Assembly (NCBI GenBank): GCA_000181795.3
Contig: CM012954.1
Location: 14,648,624-14,712,623, forward strand
Reading direction: 5' to 3'
Length of the DNA: 64,000 bases
Source: Trichinella spiralis
Lineage: Eukaryota > Nematoda > Enoplea > Trichinellida > Trichinellidae
Below the pieces are notes generated by a model. It ran no database searches and had not been told where the DNA came from. It saw nothing but the letters and a program-made list of their open reading frames with translations. Shown piece after piece: positions 48,001 to 60,900 of this stretch (position 1 is its first letter; each line of letters starts with the position of its first letter). The position numbers and the translations under genes were made by a program.

Positions 48001-50638
48001 CAACTTGCTTTGGCTGGCCTTTGTAAGATCGAAGCGTCGCATCTATTCGTCTGGATATTCGCATGCTGCACGAACCGCACATTCTCACGTTTCCCTCAGT
48101 CAGTTCTGAATAAATATGCAAATTTTGGCGTAAAAATTTCAAACAATCCCACATAAGACGATTTAAATAAAAACTAAATTGAATAATTAAAACAAATGAA
48201 TAATTTTCCCAACCCAATTCGTCGAGAAGTTTTTTCTGATCTTCTGGTCTGAGATTGAAGAAACGACCAGGCAAATTTCTTTTGTTTCGAGTTTGACGAT
48301 TAGCCGACGTGCAACCTTTAACTTGGCATGGACTGAAATTAATCGACAGAAAAAAAATGAATTATGCATAAATAAATGTCAAAAAATTGATACGACTGAC
48401 AATGAATTCGCGGGCACTTTGGTTTCTTCCTTCACACGGCAAGCGTCACAAATGATTTTCTCAATCTGGCCTTTAGCTCCTCTGGAACGAGTCACTGGTC
48501 CGTAGAGACGCTTGTCAACAACTTGACTACAAATTTGACAAATGCTTCCAAAAATTGCGGCATCATCTGGCAACAATTCCACGCGGCTATTCAACAAACA
48601 AACAAACAATATTTCAAAAAAAATGTAATAATACGAATAAAAAAAATGTAAATTACTTCTTAACATAATAGCCCAACGTTTCAGCAATTTCTTCTGGTGT
48701 TGGCAACTAAAATTCAAACAAAAAAATAAATAAATAAACAAATAACACATGTGGTGCGTTAAAATAATGCTAATGCAAACTTCGTATATGTAGCTGCCTT
48801 CGTCGTCTCTTTTGGCACTTTTCCGCAATTTGGCCAAAGCTTTTTTATCAACAAGTTCTGTCTTTTTCATGTAATACATTTGCACAACTTGTTCAGCCGT
48901 CTGAAAAACCATCAACAATGAATCTTATGCAAATCTTATTAATTATTAATATTTGAAAATCTCAACAACAATAAACTGTGAAATAATTTTTTGAAACAAC
49001 AAAATCAAAACTTACTTTATCTGGAAAAAAAAGAGCGAGAACTCCAAAATTTTTATCATAACGTTTCAATTTCTCGGCAAACAGGTCCAGCTCCTTTTTT
49101 GACCACTGATTTACATACTTTTCCCATCTGAAAACATTGCCACACAGAGAAAATTAAAAAAAAATATATTTCACGATAAAATATAAAATTACCGATTTTT
49201 AAGGACATCACCCAAGTTGACCTTTTCATAAGCGACGCAAGTTTCTCGAAATGGAAATCCATAAGGCGGTATAACAGCAGACTGTTCAATTATGGTATCC
49301 CGTCGAAGCTAAATCGAAAAAAAAATACAATTATCATAGGTTTCTTTTTCTCACCAAAGTTGAAAAGAGTAAGAAAAAAAAATGCAACTTTTCTTTCTGA
49401 AGCTTCTTCAAGCGCTGCTTGGTAACTGCGAGAAACGATTCTGCAAAAGAAAATATTTAAAAAAATGCACTGTCTCTCTCTCCATTGTGAAGTTTTTTCA
49501 TTCATTCTGTTACCTGTGTTTACGTTCCCTTTCTATTCGCACTCGTTTCATTTCCGGTAAAGCTTTTTCCAGAACAGCACGATTTGCATCAATTATTCTT
49601 GAAATAAACAAATAAAGCAGTTTGTATTATTTTTATAAACAAAAATCAACAACAACAACAACAATAACAATAATACAATTTTATCTAACAAACTGTAACA
49701 AAAGTTACATGCAACAATTTTTGTTTAAAAAAAATTCCATTTTATCTATAGAAAATGTAACATTTCTCATTAACAATTCAAGAGATAAAAAAATTAACAT
49801 ACTGATCACATTTTTCTACATTTTCCAATATGTATTCATGCAAACATTGATTTCTGTCGTACGCTTCGGCAAAACATTCCAACTAAAAATAAATAAATAC
49901 AAACAGTATTAATAGTAATAAAAAATAATATATAATTTGCTAACAATGACCAATATAAAAATCATTACATAATACTTTCAAACACACATTATTATACAAT
50001 AACACACTTTTACAGTACATTAACATCAACAAATTATAAATGAATAAAAATTCAAATTACTTATAATTTCAGTATTACAGTTCTCCACTATTAACACCAT
50101 TTACAGAACTACATACCTTTTTTTCAATATGTTCTTTCTCCATCTTGGCCATTTTGTACATAAACGATAAAGATTTCTCATATCTAAAAAATAGATTAAC
50201 ACTGTACAAAACAAAAATAATTACAAAATGAAAATATTTAAAATGCACTACTTTTGCATTTTAGAATGTCTATTGGAGATTTTCGTAACTGCAGATACCT
50301 GAAACATCAAAAATTGTCAAATGCATTTAATTTTAATAATAAATAATTACATATGATTTATTGGAATTTATATTGCTCGACTCGTCATCTTCCTTTTTTT
50401 CTTTCTTCACGATACTAAATTAAACGATTGAAAAAAATATTAATAAATAAAATAAATGAACACAAAATGTAGAAACTTGGAATACCAAACTGAAACAGGC
50501 ACCGGCAACGACGAGGAAATCGGCATTTCATCCATACACTCACTCTTCAAATCTTAAAGAATAAATTGCAATAACGTGATGTACAATTATATGTACCTCA
50601 ACCTGCACACCCTTTATTTTATTCTCCTTTTCTTCCAT
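45038..50638 (-). CDS. NCoR/SMRT-type nuclear receptor corepressor with SANT domain
   Basis: Nuclear corepressor that scaffolds histone deacetylase complexes. The start is MEEKENKIKGVQVE (ATG at 50638). A charged coiled-coil region follows (EKKVECFAEAYDRN, ALPEMKRVRIERERKHRES), then SAVIPPYGFPF and the DAD-like SANT domain: WSKKELDLFAEKLKRYDKNF, GVLALFFPDKTAEQVVQMYY (about 48850-49140). These align with NCoR motifs SVIPP, KNFGLIASYLERKSV and YYYLTKK. Downstream is a Cys-rich module (CQIC, CDAC, a Cys-x4-Cys CQVKGC and CGSC within GSCSMRISRRID) that could bind zinc. A basic stretch (KLTDKKKKKPKSEKRS) and a Pro/Asn/Met-rich tail end at IYQRV. No second SANT domain was recognised. C. elegans gei-8 and Drosophila Smr are the likely counterparts. 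Confidence 0.78.
47990..48700 (-). other. Cys-rich putative zinc-binding module of the corepressor
   Basis: Three consecutive exons encode CQICSQVVDKRLYGPVTRSR, IICDACRVKEE, CQVKGCTSANR, GRFFNLRPEDQKKLLDELG and MCGSCSMRISRR. Spacing of the C-x2-C and C-x4-C pairs is typical of zinc coordination. I recall a related segment between the SANT domains of insect SMRTER-type proteins but not in vertebrate NCoR; that comparison is from memory. Confidence 0.6.
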
Positions 50639-53600
50639 TTTTAAATTATATTGCATTTAATGGCACACATAACATCTGCTCAAAATACTGAAACAAAATG
50701 AAAAATAATGTTTAAAAATCCATCACGGTCATCATTTTTAAATTACGTTACGCTTTAAGTTTAAGTAAACTGCTACATGACGTAGTACAATACAACACAC
50801 CTCCTTTAGATATATAAATGAAATCAATTAATTTACTGTATGTTAAAATAATTAAAGGGCAAAAACTTTGAATGTGTTGAACATTAAAGCAGGTAAAAAG
50901 GGAAACTAGTTCACTCACGCTGCAAACAAAACATTTAATGAAACACATAAAAAGTAATATATTAAGTGAAATTTCAGCAAATACTCAACAATGCACTAAT
51001 AAAAAAAATTACAAAATTTGAAACCTACATGCAAAAAAACTTTTTGCAGGTGTATTACCAAAAAAATACAGTACAGTAAAGGAAATCATGGTTCATTTTT
51101 ACAACATGAGCTTTGAAATGAAAATCGGAACAGGAGAAAATTGGAAAAAGAAAAAAATTGGAATATAGACTCCTTTAATACAGCTTATTTAATATATTTG
51201 TAGCGTGTAACACGCAGCAGGCACTGTTGAAAAATTGCAAAAATATAATTGAATTAACAAACTAAAAATGTAACAGAAACATTTTAAACTATTACTATAC
51301 AATTATTGTAGTTTCAGACGATGATATTGTAAATTAAAAAAAACTACAACTAAGGAATTTACAATTCAAATTTTATATCGCAAAAGGTTAATATTCAAGG
51401 ATAAAGAAAAGCTTCCTAAATTAGGAATTGATGCAATAACATATCAGAATGCATATACAAGATATATAATATTGTAATTTATTGACAAGTAGGAGTTCTA
51501 CTATATGATGAATACGATTTGATGACCTTCCCTTACAATATTAGCATTGTAACTTTCGGGATTATAAAATAGCTACATCTCAACCAAAATTTAACAAATA
51601 ATTAAATTTTATTTAAAATTATCTACAATTAGCCAATCTAACTATGACATGCACCATTATTAAAATAAGGCACTATGCATTGCATTCATTACAGTATGAA
51701 AATGACGTTTAGGTTTAAATGCAAATAATATTCAAATATGCTTATTGCTAACTTTTTCAGTTGCTTTATGCAAGCAGTAAATTTCGTGAAGGTTGCTTTC
51801 CTATGTGTGATTTGACGGAATAACAAGTGCTCATTTTTCCATTTGTTTTCAAAAAATAAGAAATAGTTTAAAACAAGCATAGTAAAATCAAAGTATTGGA
51901 TAAAGTTCAGCTAATGAGCTGAAGAAATCATAAACATCATAGACAAATTGAAAGTTTACTTATCGTTTTGCTTGAAAAATATTTTAATTTTCTGCTTTGC
52001 ATATTTCCGTTAACTTCAAAGAATGCATCGCTTCAAATAATCCAGGAAAATGTTTCATTCAAATCAAAGCTTTTGGACATAATAGATGGCAAAAAAAGTA
52101 TTCACTAGCTACTTTATTGTATATTCTGCTTTTCTTTTTCCTTTTTCAAAGCTTCATTTTATATACAAAGCTGATATTTGTCCATGTGACTACTTGTTTC
52201 ATCATGTTGAGGTCGTGCAGCAAGATTTTTTATAAACGAATATTATAATGAGCTTCTGAAACCTGTGAAGACAGATGTGAATAATTATGCCTTGCTAAAT
52301 CTATCCTCGCTAACTAAAAGATTGGGTCATTTATTCGCAGTTTGGCTAAGACATGCATGTACTGTTTTTTTTAGTAAGTTAGGTTTTATAACTTGCTAAT
52401 TATTGAGATTGCAAATAAATCTTATTCTGTAACTGCAAAAATGTATCTTTGAAATGTTATTATTTTTAAGATAAGTGTCAGATTAAATGTCTTTTTCCGT
52501 TTTAAAATGAACGAACAAATTCTAGAAGAAACAGGAACAAAGGAAAACAATAACTTGAATTGTTTGCTTGTATCACTAACATTCATAAATTAAACGAAAT
52601 AATAAATTACAGTACAGTTTTAATCTTATAAATAGAAAAGAAGCTAATAAAGTAGATAATCAAAAAATTTATACTGCAATGATCAGAATACACCACCTAC
52701 TGCAATATCCAGTCGACATTGCATTCAACAGTGTTCTTGCTGCAGTAACGTCTTTGAAATTTTAATATTAATTTTGCCAGTCCAAAATGTATATCATTTT
52801 TGTTATTCACAAAACAGGTTGTATACAAACCTGAAGAAATTTTTCATTCCAAGGTATGGTGTGTAAACAATCACCATGAAATATCAACTACAACACTTTA
52901 CCATTATTTTTCTCTACTGCGTAAATTCCAGTTTCCGAATCTGCAGAAATTCAAACCATAAAATAAGAAAAATCTGAAATGCATAAAAAACAAGAATTTT
53001 CCATAATTGTTACGCAAAAAGTTTCACAATGCAAATAAAAATTTGCATAAATAAATTTTTTGTCAAATGGATTTTTTTCATAAGTCTGATGTGCATTGCA
53101 GAATGTAAATGTCTATTGAAATGACATTACATGAATTGCTCTTTGAAAAAATGTCTGCAAAAGGTTGCACAAATTGGAATTTCTTTAAATATAGGCTTTC
53201 TATGAAAAAATGTTCTCCAAAGTCAGTTTTCGATTGGCGAATTCGAAAAACCCATATATTCTTCTACTTTGAATTCTCAGGTTGTATAGTTTTCTGTGAA
53301 TTTTTCAGCATGCCAATTTTTCATATTTAAATTATCCAGTTCGCAGTAGAAAATGTTTCATTGTTAGTGGAATATTTACAGAAATGTTCACAATCGCTAC
53401 AGTAGCACAACAATCAATCAGTTATAAGAAGTAGGGGATATCATTTTCACAGTACTTAAGTGCTGATTTCTGCATGCAAATGTAATAACAACTTTTCGAC
53501 ATTCCGATAATTATTTAAAGTATAAAATGCTTAACGTTATAATCTAATCAAATCAAATCAAATGAAGATTATTATAAAAAAATGTTTTTTTAAATTGCAT

Positions 53601-53811
53601 TCGTAGTATTACTTACAATGCCAATAACTGTATTTTTATACAAAAAAATTGTACTTTTATTATGTACGCGCTTTTTTGACAATTTTTATGCTGAAATTTC
53701 GCGTGGGCAAGGAAAATCATGCAATTGGAATATTGCATGGACAAAGCGCTATCGTTGGTGTTTGAGGAATGTGTGGTAGAAATCTTTTAAACCATGGTTG
53801 TTTATTTTCAG
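50639..53811. other. Intergenic region
   Basis: About 3.2 kb, AT-rich. Short frames such as 51997-52248 and 53109-53330 plus contain hydrophobic runs but no conserved motif or splice pattern. Nothing annotated. Confidence 0.45.
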
Positions 53812-53842
53812 AAACCTCTTTCCACTTCTCCTATTATATTTG

Positions 53843-54040
53843 ATGTATTTATTTTGCATTGATACAACTATTTGCTGTAGATCTGTCAGGAATTTTTGGA
53901 AACAACCAAAACCTTATCATGAAAATAATTTTGTCGTAAGTTTGCAAACTGATTATAATGTTTCCACGTCATTCACGCAATGTGTTTACACAGAAATCGA
54001 CGACCAGTTCAGCTATGCTAAATTCCTAACATTTTCTTAA
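53843..54040 (+). CDS. Candidate short ORF upstream of GFUS (65 aa)
   Basis: The ATG at 53843 follows a perfect TATTTTCAG acceptor by 31 nt and opens MYLFCIDTTICCRSVRNFWK and about 45 further residues before a stop at 54040. The product has four Cys and no recognised domain. Its position (same strand, 264 nt before the GFUS acceptor) would fit an upstream operon cistron, but a chance frame is as likely. A GTAAGT inside it (53937) could also make it the first exon of something longer. Confidence 0.25.
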   Translation: MYLFCIDTTICCRSVRNFWKQPKPYHENNFVVSLQTDYNVSTSFTQCVYTEIDDQFSYAKFLTFS

Positions 54041-54297
54041 ACAGTAATGTTTTCTAGATGAAATTGTACAAATATTCCATGTAACGCCAATTTAATTACA
54101 CTATAAAAGACTGCTGCAATATTTCCTTCCCAAGTCATCTACATAAAGCCCAAACATAATCTTCCAATACAATTTGGTTATAACTAAAGGTTATTTGACG
54201 TTATGTTATTTTGTTTTTAAAAAATCATTTCTTTTTACTTAAAATCTTATAATGTTATCCCAATGGCTTGTTGTGAAATTATTCAGACAATAAAAAA

Positions 54298-54312
54298 TTT
54301 TCAGAAATTCAA
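54298..54312 (+). promoter_or_regulatory. TTTTCAG acceptor 8 nt before the GFUS start
   Basis: A perfect TTTTCAG at 54298-54304 is followed by AAATTCAA and the ATG at 54313. No upstream donor is obvious, so this is the clearest trans-splice acceptor candidate in the window. Confidence 0.6.
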
Positions 54313-55457
<1,145 letters not shown>

Positions 55458-55462
55458 AACTA

Positions 55463-55468
55463 AATAAA
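55463..55468 (+). terminator. Poly(A) signal of GFUS
   Basis: AATAAA immediately after the GFUS stop codon (stop at 55455-55457). Confidence 0.65.
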
Positions 55469-57954
55469 AACTAAATAAGCAATTTCACAGATGCTTTTGT
55501 TTGCTTGTTTTATCATTTATTTCAACTTACGTTTTTCATATGACGGTGTAAATTTCAATATTAAAGGAGTATGTACAATTGAGACTGAAAACAGTAAATG
55601 CAAAAAGTATAGATGCAAATTTCAATCACAAAGTAAAAACTAAATCCAATTACCGTATTACAATTACATGATTTTCATGTATAAGTTATGTAATATCCGT
55701 AATACGAATGACACGAGGATCATTTGCAGTAACAACGAAAGCATCAAAATAGAGAGCAGAAATTACATTTTAAAAAATCTTTCACAAATTAGATAATTCT
55801 GAGAAAAATCTGCTAGTTTTGAGAAAATATCAACAAAATTTGTTTCACTAAATTCATGATCCCGATTTGAAATTGTTAGAACTCCTAAGAAATTACAACA
55901 ACATCGTATTGTATGACGCATAAAAAATTTACTTATGATAAATTATTTTTTAACATCTAAAAGATCTGCAAAGAAGTTAATCAGCTTAGCAGTTACATTC
56001 AAAATCATATAGTAAATAGTACTTTATTATCTCAAATTACGATATTCAAAAAATTCTTTGGATGAAAATACAGTATGATTTGTTTCTTCAATTTTTCAAC
56101 AAAGTGTAGTTTTATTTAATCAAAGATAAAGTATGTGTGTCAATTTATATGTGTAATTATTGACTGGTGAGTATTGGATTTTTTAATTTTTTAGTTTTTA
56201 TCAGCACTTCGTTATTTGTTGCGCTACAATTATGTTATTGTTCACATTAAAAAGTTTATTACTCTATATACTCCGTTCTTGAAAATTTCATTTAGTTTAT
56301 CATTATTATATGTCTATCGCATTATTAGTATTATGCATTGCATATTTTCAAAGGATGCATTATTAAGTATTTAATCAAGAATGTATCAGTTCTTCAATTA
56401 GTTATCTCTGAAAGGTAATGATGGCATCGTAAAGTATTTTTAAAATTAAGCTTTTTAAATCAACTTTTATTAATCAAAGCTTTCATTATGAAGATTTCAT
56501 AGCTTTATATAGTATTACATTTCTCAATTTTTCTGTATTGTTAGTATCTTCTATTATTTTATATTCAATGCGAGAACTTTTTTCTAATAAAATTATTTGT
56601 CACGTTTTCCTATTGAACAGCAAGAATGTTATACGTAATAATTCATTAATATTTGGCATGGTTTGCGAAATTTATCAGAGACGTAAGCATTGCTATTTTT
56701 TTGAAAATGGCATTTTGAAATGTGTCAGTAGTGCTAGATTTTGTCGTAAATTAGGGAAAATTTTTTCAACCAAAATTGTGGTATTTTTTTTCACTTATTA
56801 TCATTGTTCTTTTAAAGCATGTTTTGAAATTTTCAATTTTGCCAGGGAAGACGGCAGTAAAGATCCGCAGCATTGAAATTTGTTGATTAAATTTCTCGAT
56901 TGTGTCAGTACTCTGACTACTTTTTGACGGCTAACGTGTTTGGCGTTTCAAGCCGCTCTCTAATTTAGTTTAGTTCAGATGGATGTTCTTCTTCATACTT
57001 GAATGTTATTAATGCAAATTTCAGATCAACTATTTTTCATTTATCATACTAACTAATTTGTTCAAATGTCTTTAGAATTTGATTATTTTTTTTTAATCTA
57101 ACAAACCAGTTGTTATTCATATTTATATTTGAGGTGTTATTTTATTTATTATAATAGGATATTTTTTGACAGTCGAAATAATGTTTCAGTTTAAGTTAAA
57201 AAAATAAGTTATCGTGTGTTTTATTTATTTTAAAAATGATTTTCTTCCATTAGTTGATCGAGTTTTTGTTTTTCAATACTTTTTATATATTTAATTGCGT
57301 CTGATCCGAACTGTACGATTGATGAAAATTGAAAATTTCGAACAATTTAAGAAATGCGTAAAACTTTAGACGAACAATTAAAAAGAAAACTGGTTTTTAT
57401 TAAATTACTACTTTCTGGAGTGGTGAGTAAAAGTTGATGTTCACTTTTGAAATGTACGAGTGGTTTCGATTTCCACTTGACGGTGACTATTTTTAATAAT
57501 TGGTAACTTGTTCTGCCCTTGAGAAGATGGCTGTTTTATTTATCGTTCTGGGCGATGAGCACCAACAGTATTGTAATTGATCAAATAATTGTTATTAAAG
57601 TTTTAATAAAAGCCAAAATATTATATTGTTTATCGATCAAGTGAAACTTAGAATTATTGTTTGGTTGTATATTTATTTGTTGAACGCTTTATTTTCATAA
57701 TTTTTATTCAGTTGTTTTTATTCTTGTTGAAAGATGAATAATTGAAGATCGATTCGATTTCCAGCTTTGAGTTTGTTTGTTTGATCAATTTTAGTTGATG
57801 CAGATTTTCAAGTTTTGTTGGTATATTTTTGAATAATTTGATTCCCATCGTGCGTCGGAAATGTTTGTTTCACATTGAACGCGTCGCGCTTGTGGAAATT
57901 TGCATTTTCAAATTTATAATTTCTTATTCTATTTTTTTTTCTTGTATTTTTCAG
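55469..57954. other. Intergenic region upstream of HEATR5
   Basis: About 2.5 kb, T-rich on the plus strand in its second half. One 112-codon frame (56538-56876 plus) has no motif, and its composition matches the surroundings. It presumably contains the HEATR5 promoter. Confidence 0.45.
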
Positions 57955-57998
57955 TCTGTTTGTTGTTGTTGTTGTTGTTTTGATTATTAATTTGTGAA
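57947..57998 (+). promoter_or_regulatory. Acceptor and (TTG)n leader before the HEATR5 start
   Basis: TATTTTTCAG ends at 57954. The 44-nt leader contains TTTG(TTG)5 and then the ATG at 57999. Confidence 0.5.
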
Positions 57999-60900
57999 AT
58001 GGAACTGTCGAACAGTTTGTTGTTGAACGAGTCGGCTTTGAACCAACTTTCCAAGCCCAAACGGGCCGTATTCATCCACGAATGGCTGCGCTATTTGGAC
58101 CAAATTTTGCCAGTTGCTGAGAAGGTATTTTTTTATTTTTTGAAGATTAATTTAGTTGGGATTATTTTTATTTTTTGTGGTTAACGTATTTAGAGTGATA
58201 TTAAAGATTGTCAGAAGAATTTGTTGAGCCAAATGAGCTCGTTGATCAATTCTGGTCTTGGTCCACCGTCCAGGCATTTGATGGCCCGCTGTTTGGCAAC
58301 GTTGTTTTCCGTCGGCGATGCTTTCTACCTTTACGAAGCGGTCAACGTTTGCAACGATATTTTGAAAGTGAAAGACGACTCGCCCAATTATTTGCCTTCC
58401 AAATTGTACATTTATTATTATTCTGTTTGTTTGTTTTAATTTTTGTGTAAATTTGCATTTTTCACTTTTGAAGAACCGCCATCTGTTGCATTGGTGCAAT
58501 GTACAAAAGTTTGGGACGAATGGTCGGTAGATCGTTTGAAGAGACGACGCAGATATTGATTCGATCGTTGAAGAATGCTGAGGTTCGAAACGATTGAATC
58601 ATTTTTATCAGTTGATTAATTAACATTGTTTGTGTTCTTAATGGGATTTTTTCTGTGCTGTTTTAGTCGCAAAGTCGCGCCGAAATTATGAACACTCTCG
58701 CCTGTTTGGTCAGTGGTCTCGAATCTGGCGGTTCTTCGGTTCACAAGGAAATTTACAAAGTTGCCAAATCAATGCTGCTCGACCGTCAAATGGCCGTACG
58801 TTGCGCTGCAAGCAAAGTGAGCAAGCTTCTCTAGTTGTTCATTTTATTGGGATATTGTTATTTGAATTTGTCTAGATGGTGGTATTATAATTTTTCAATT
58901 TTTTAAACAGTGCATCCAAGCTCTTGTTCTGGAAGCGCAGTTTGTTTGGACACACGAACTGGAAACGCTTTGTTCCACGTGCTTCAAGGCTTTCGATGGT
59001 TGTACGCATGCTGTGAGACGTTCCATTGCCAAATTGCTCGGCTTGGTCTTGGCCACCGCTCACAATCCACCTTCCAATGGTAAAAGTGTGGAATTTATAG
59101 ATTTGCATAATTTGAATGAACAATCATTTCATTATTATTTTTTGTTGTTTGCAGCGAAACGTCTTGCTGCTGGTGTGCATCACGGCGTTGGCATGCAGCC
59201 ACCTTCGGTAAAGCCGATATCAATTGAAGACGTCTGGGCAATATTGAGTTCGGGCTTCCTGCGGGGAGGTATGGGATTTTTGAAAACGAGTACCAATTTT
59301 CACAGCGGCGTCTCGAAGGAAGTTCGCGCCGGCACGGCAATGGTATCACGTTGTTGTTTATTTCATTATTTGTTGTTTTTTATTTCTTCGAATGTGACAA
59401 CTCTTCAGGCATATGTGGAATTTTTTACGTGCCTTGGATCAAGCTGGCTTGAGAAATCACTTGCGAAGTAAAACAAAAAAAATACAAAAGCCTACTCTGG
59501 TTGGTATTTTGATTTTCAATTTTTGATAATGTTTCAGATGTGTGAGGCATTTTTTTGATCTGGTCACCAGCGGATGTCAAGGTTCCGCAGGCCACGGTGA
59601 AGCGGTATTCATTCGCCAGTGTGCGGTTTTTGCACTCAGCAATCCACTTTCGAAATTATTCTCAGAAAAGATGCAAATGATCGCCTGTAAGGAGATGGGT
59701 CAAATAATTGCCGAGCACATGAATTCTTTTGGTAAAAAAATATGTATATTTTTTGCATTGTTCTTTGACTTTTTCTTAAATTGTTTTTTTTAAATATATT
59801 TTAAGATTCGATGAGCGAAGCGGACTCGGAAAGGTCGACATTTTGGGATCTGAACGGTACCCATCATGCTGTTGAATGTCTGCTTCGGGTGTTGTCAGTG
59901 CTCGTCATGAGAATTGGTTCCGTCGCAGCTCCACTTTTTGTCGAAGCGTCCGGTATTGATTATTATTATTATTATTTGAATATTCAAATTTGATAAAAAG
60001 CATCTCTCATGAACAATAATCTGTTGTTTTCTGTTGTATTTATTATTCAATTACTTTTTTATTATATTGTGTGCATTTCAAGGAATATTGGAACCAATCT
60101 TTTCTGTTCTACTTCATCCAAGCGAACTTTGTCGCATAGCAGCTGCATGGTGCCTGCGTTGCATTTCCATTACTGTACCGTCGTTGATGACACCGCTGTT
60201 GGAACGATGCTTACTCAGGCTTGAGCACAACAAAAATTCAGCCAACGCAATATCCGGTTATTCTTGTGCCACGGCTGCATTGACCGCCGCCGTTTGCCAC
60301 TGCCCTCTTGGCATACCGAACAGTAAATGCAAGGCAAGTGTATATTTAAATTTGTAAAACAAAAAAAAAGTTTTTTTTCAAATAAATTATATATTTTTTT
60401 TAATGTAGAGATTAGTGCAACTGGCGTTGGTCATGCTGAGAACTGCTGCTCAAGATAGCAAATTAGCAATGGTGAAAACAGAATCCGGTTGGCTTTTATT
60501 ATCGGCTGCGGTTACTTTGGGTATGAAATTTTTTTTAATAATAAGTTTCAATTAATTTTGTATCAACTTTGGTTTGTTCATCTGTTTGATTACATATACA
60601 TGTATAATTCAGGCCCGCTGATGGTGAAGTCACAGTTGGCGCGTTTGCTTTCCGCTCTGAAGAGTGTCTTTCCACGCACGAAGAAAGAAGCTGAACAAGA
60701 ATTGAGCCGGGGTGACTTTTACACTTGGCAAGTGACGCTCACTTCCAGAGCCGGTTCTATGGTTTGTAAGTTCTTTTTTGCTGCTAATATTCAAATTTAT
60801 GAAATGTAAATTTTCCCTTCTTTCTTATGCTTATAATTAATTCAGTGATTCGAAATTTGTTGGTTCATTGCAAATCGTTGATCGACGAAGAAGCGATGCA

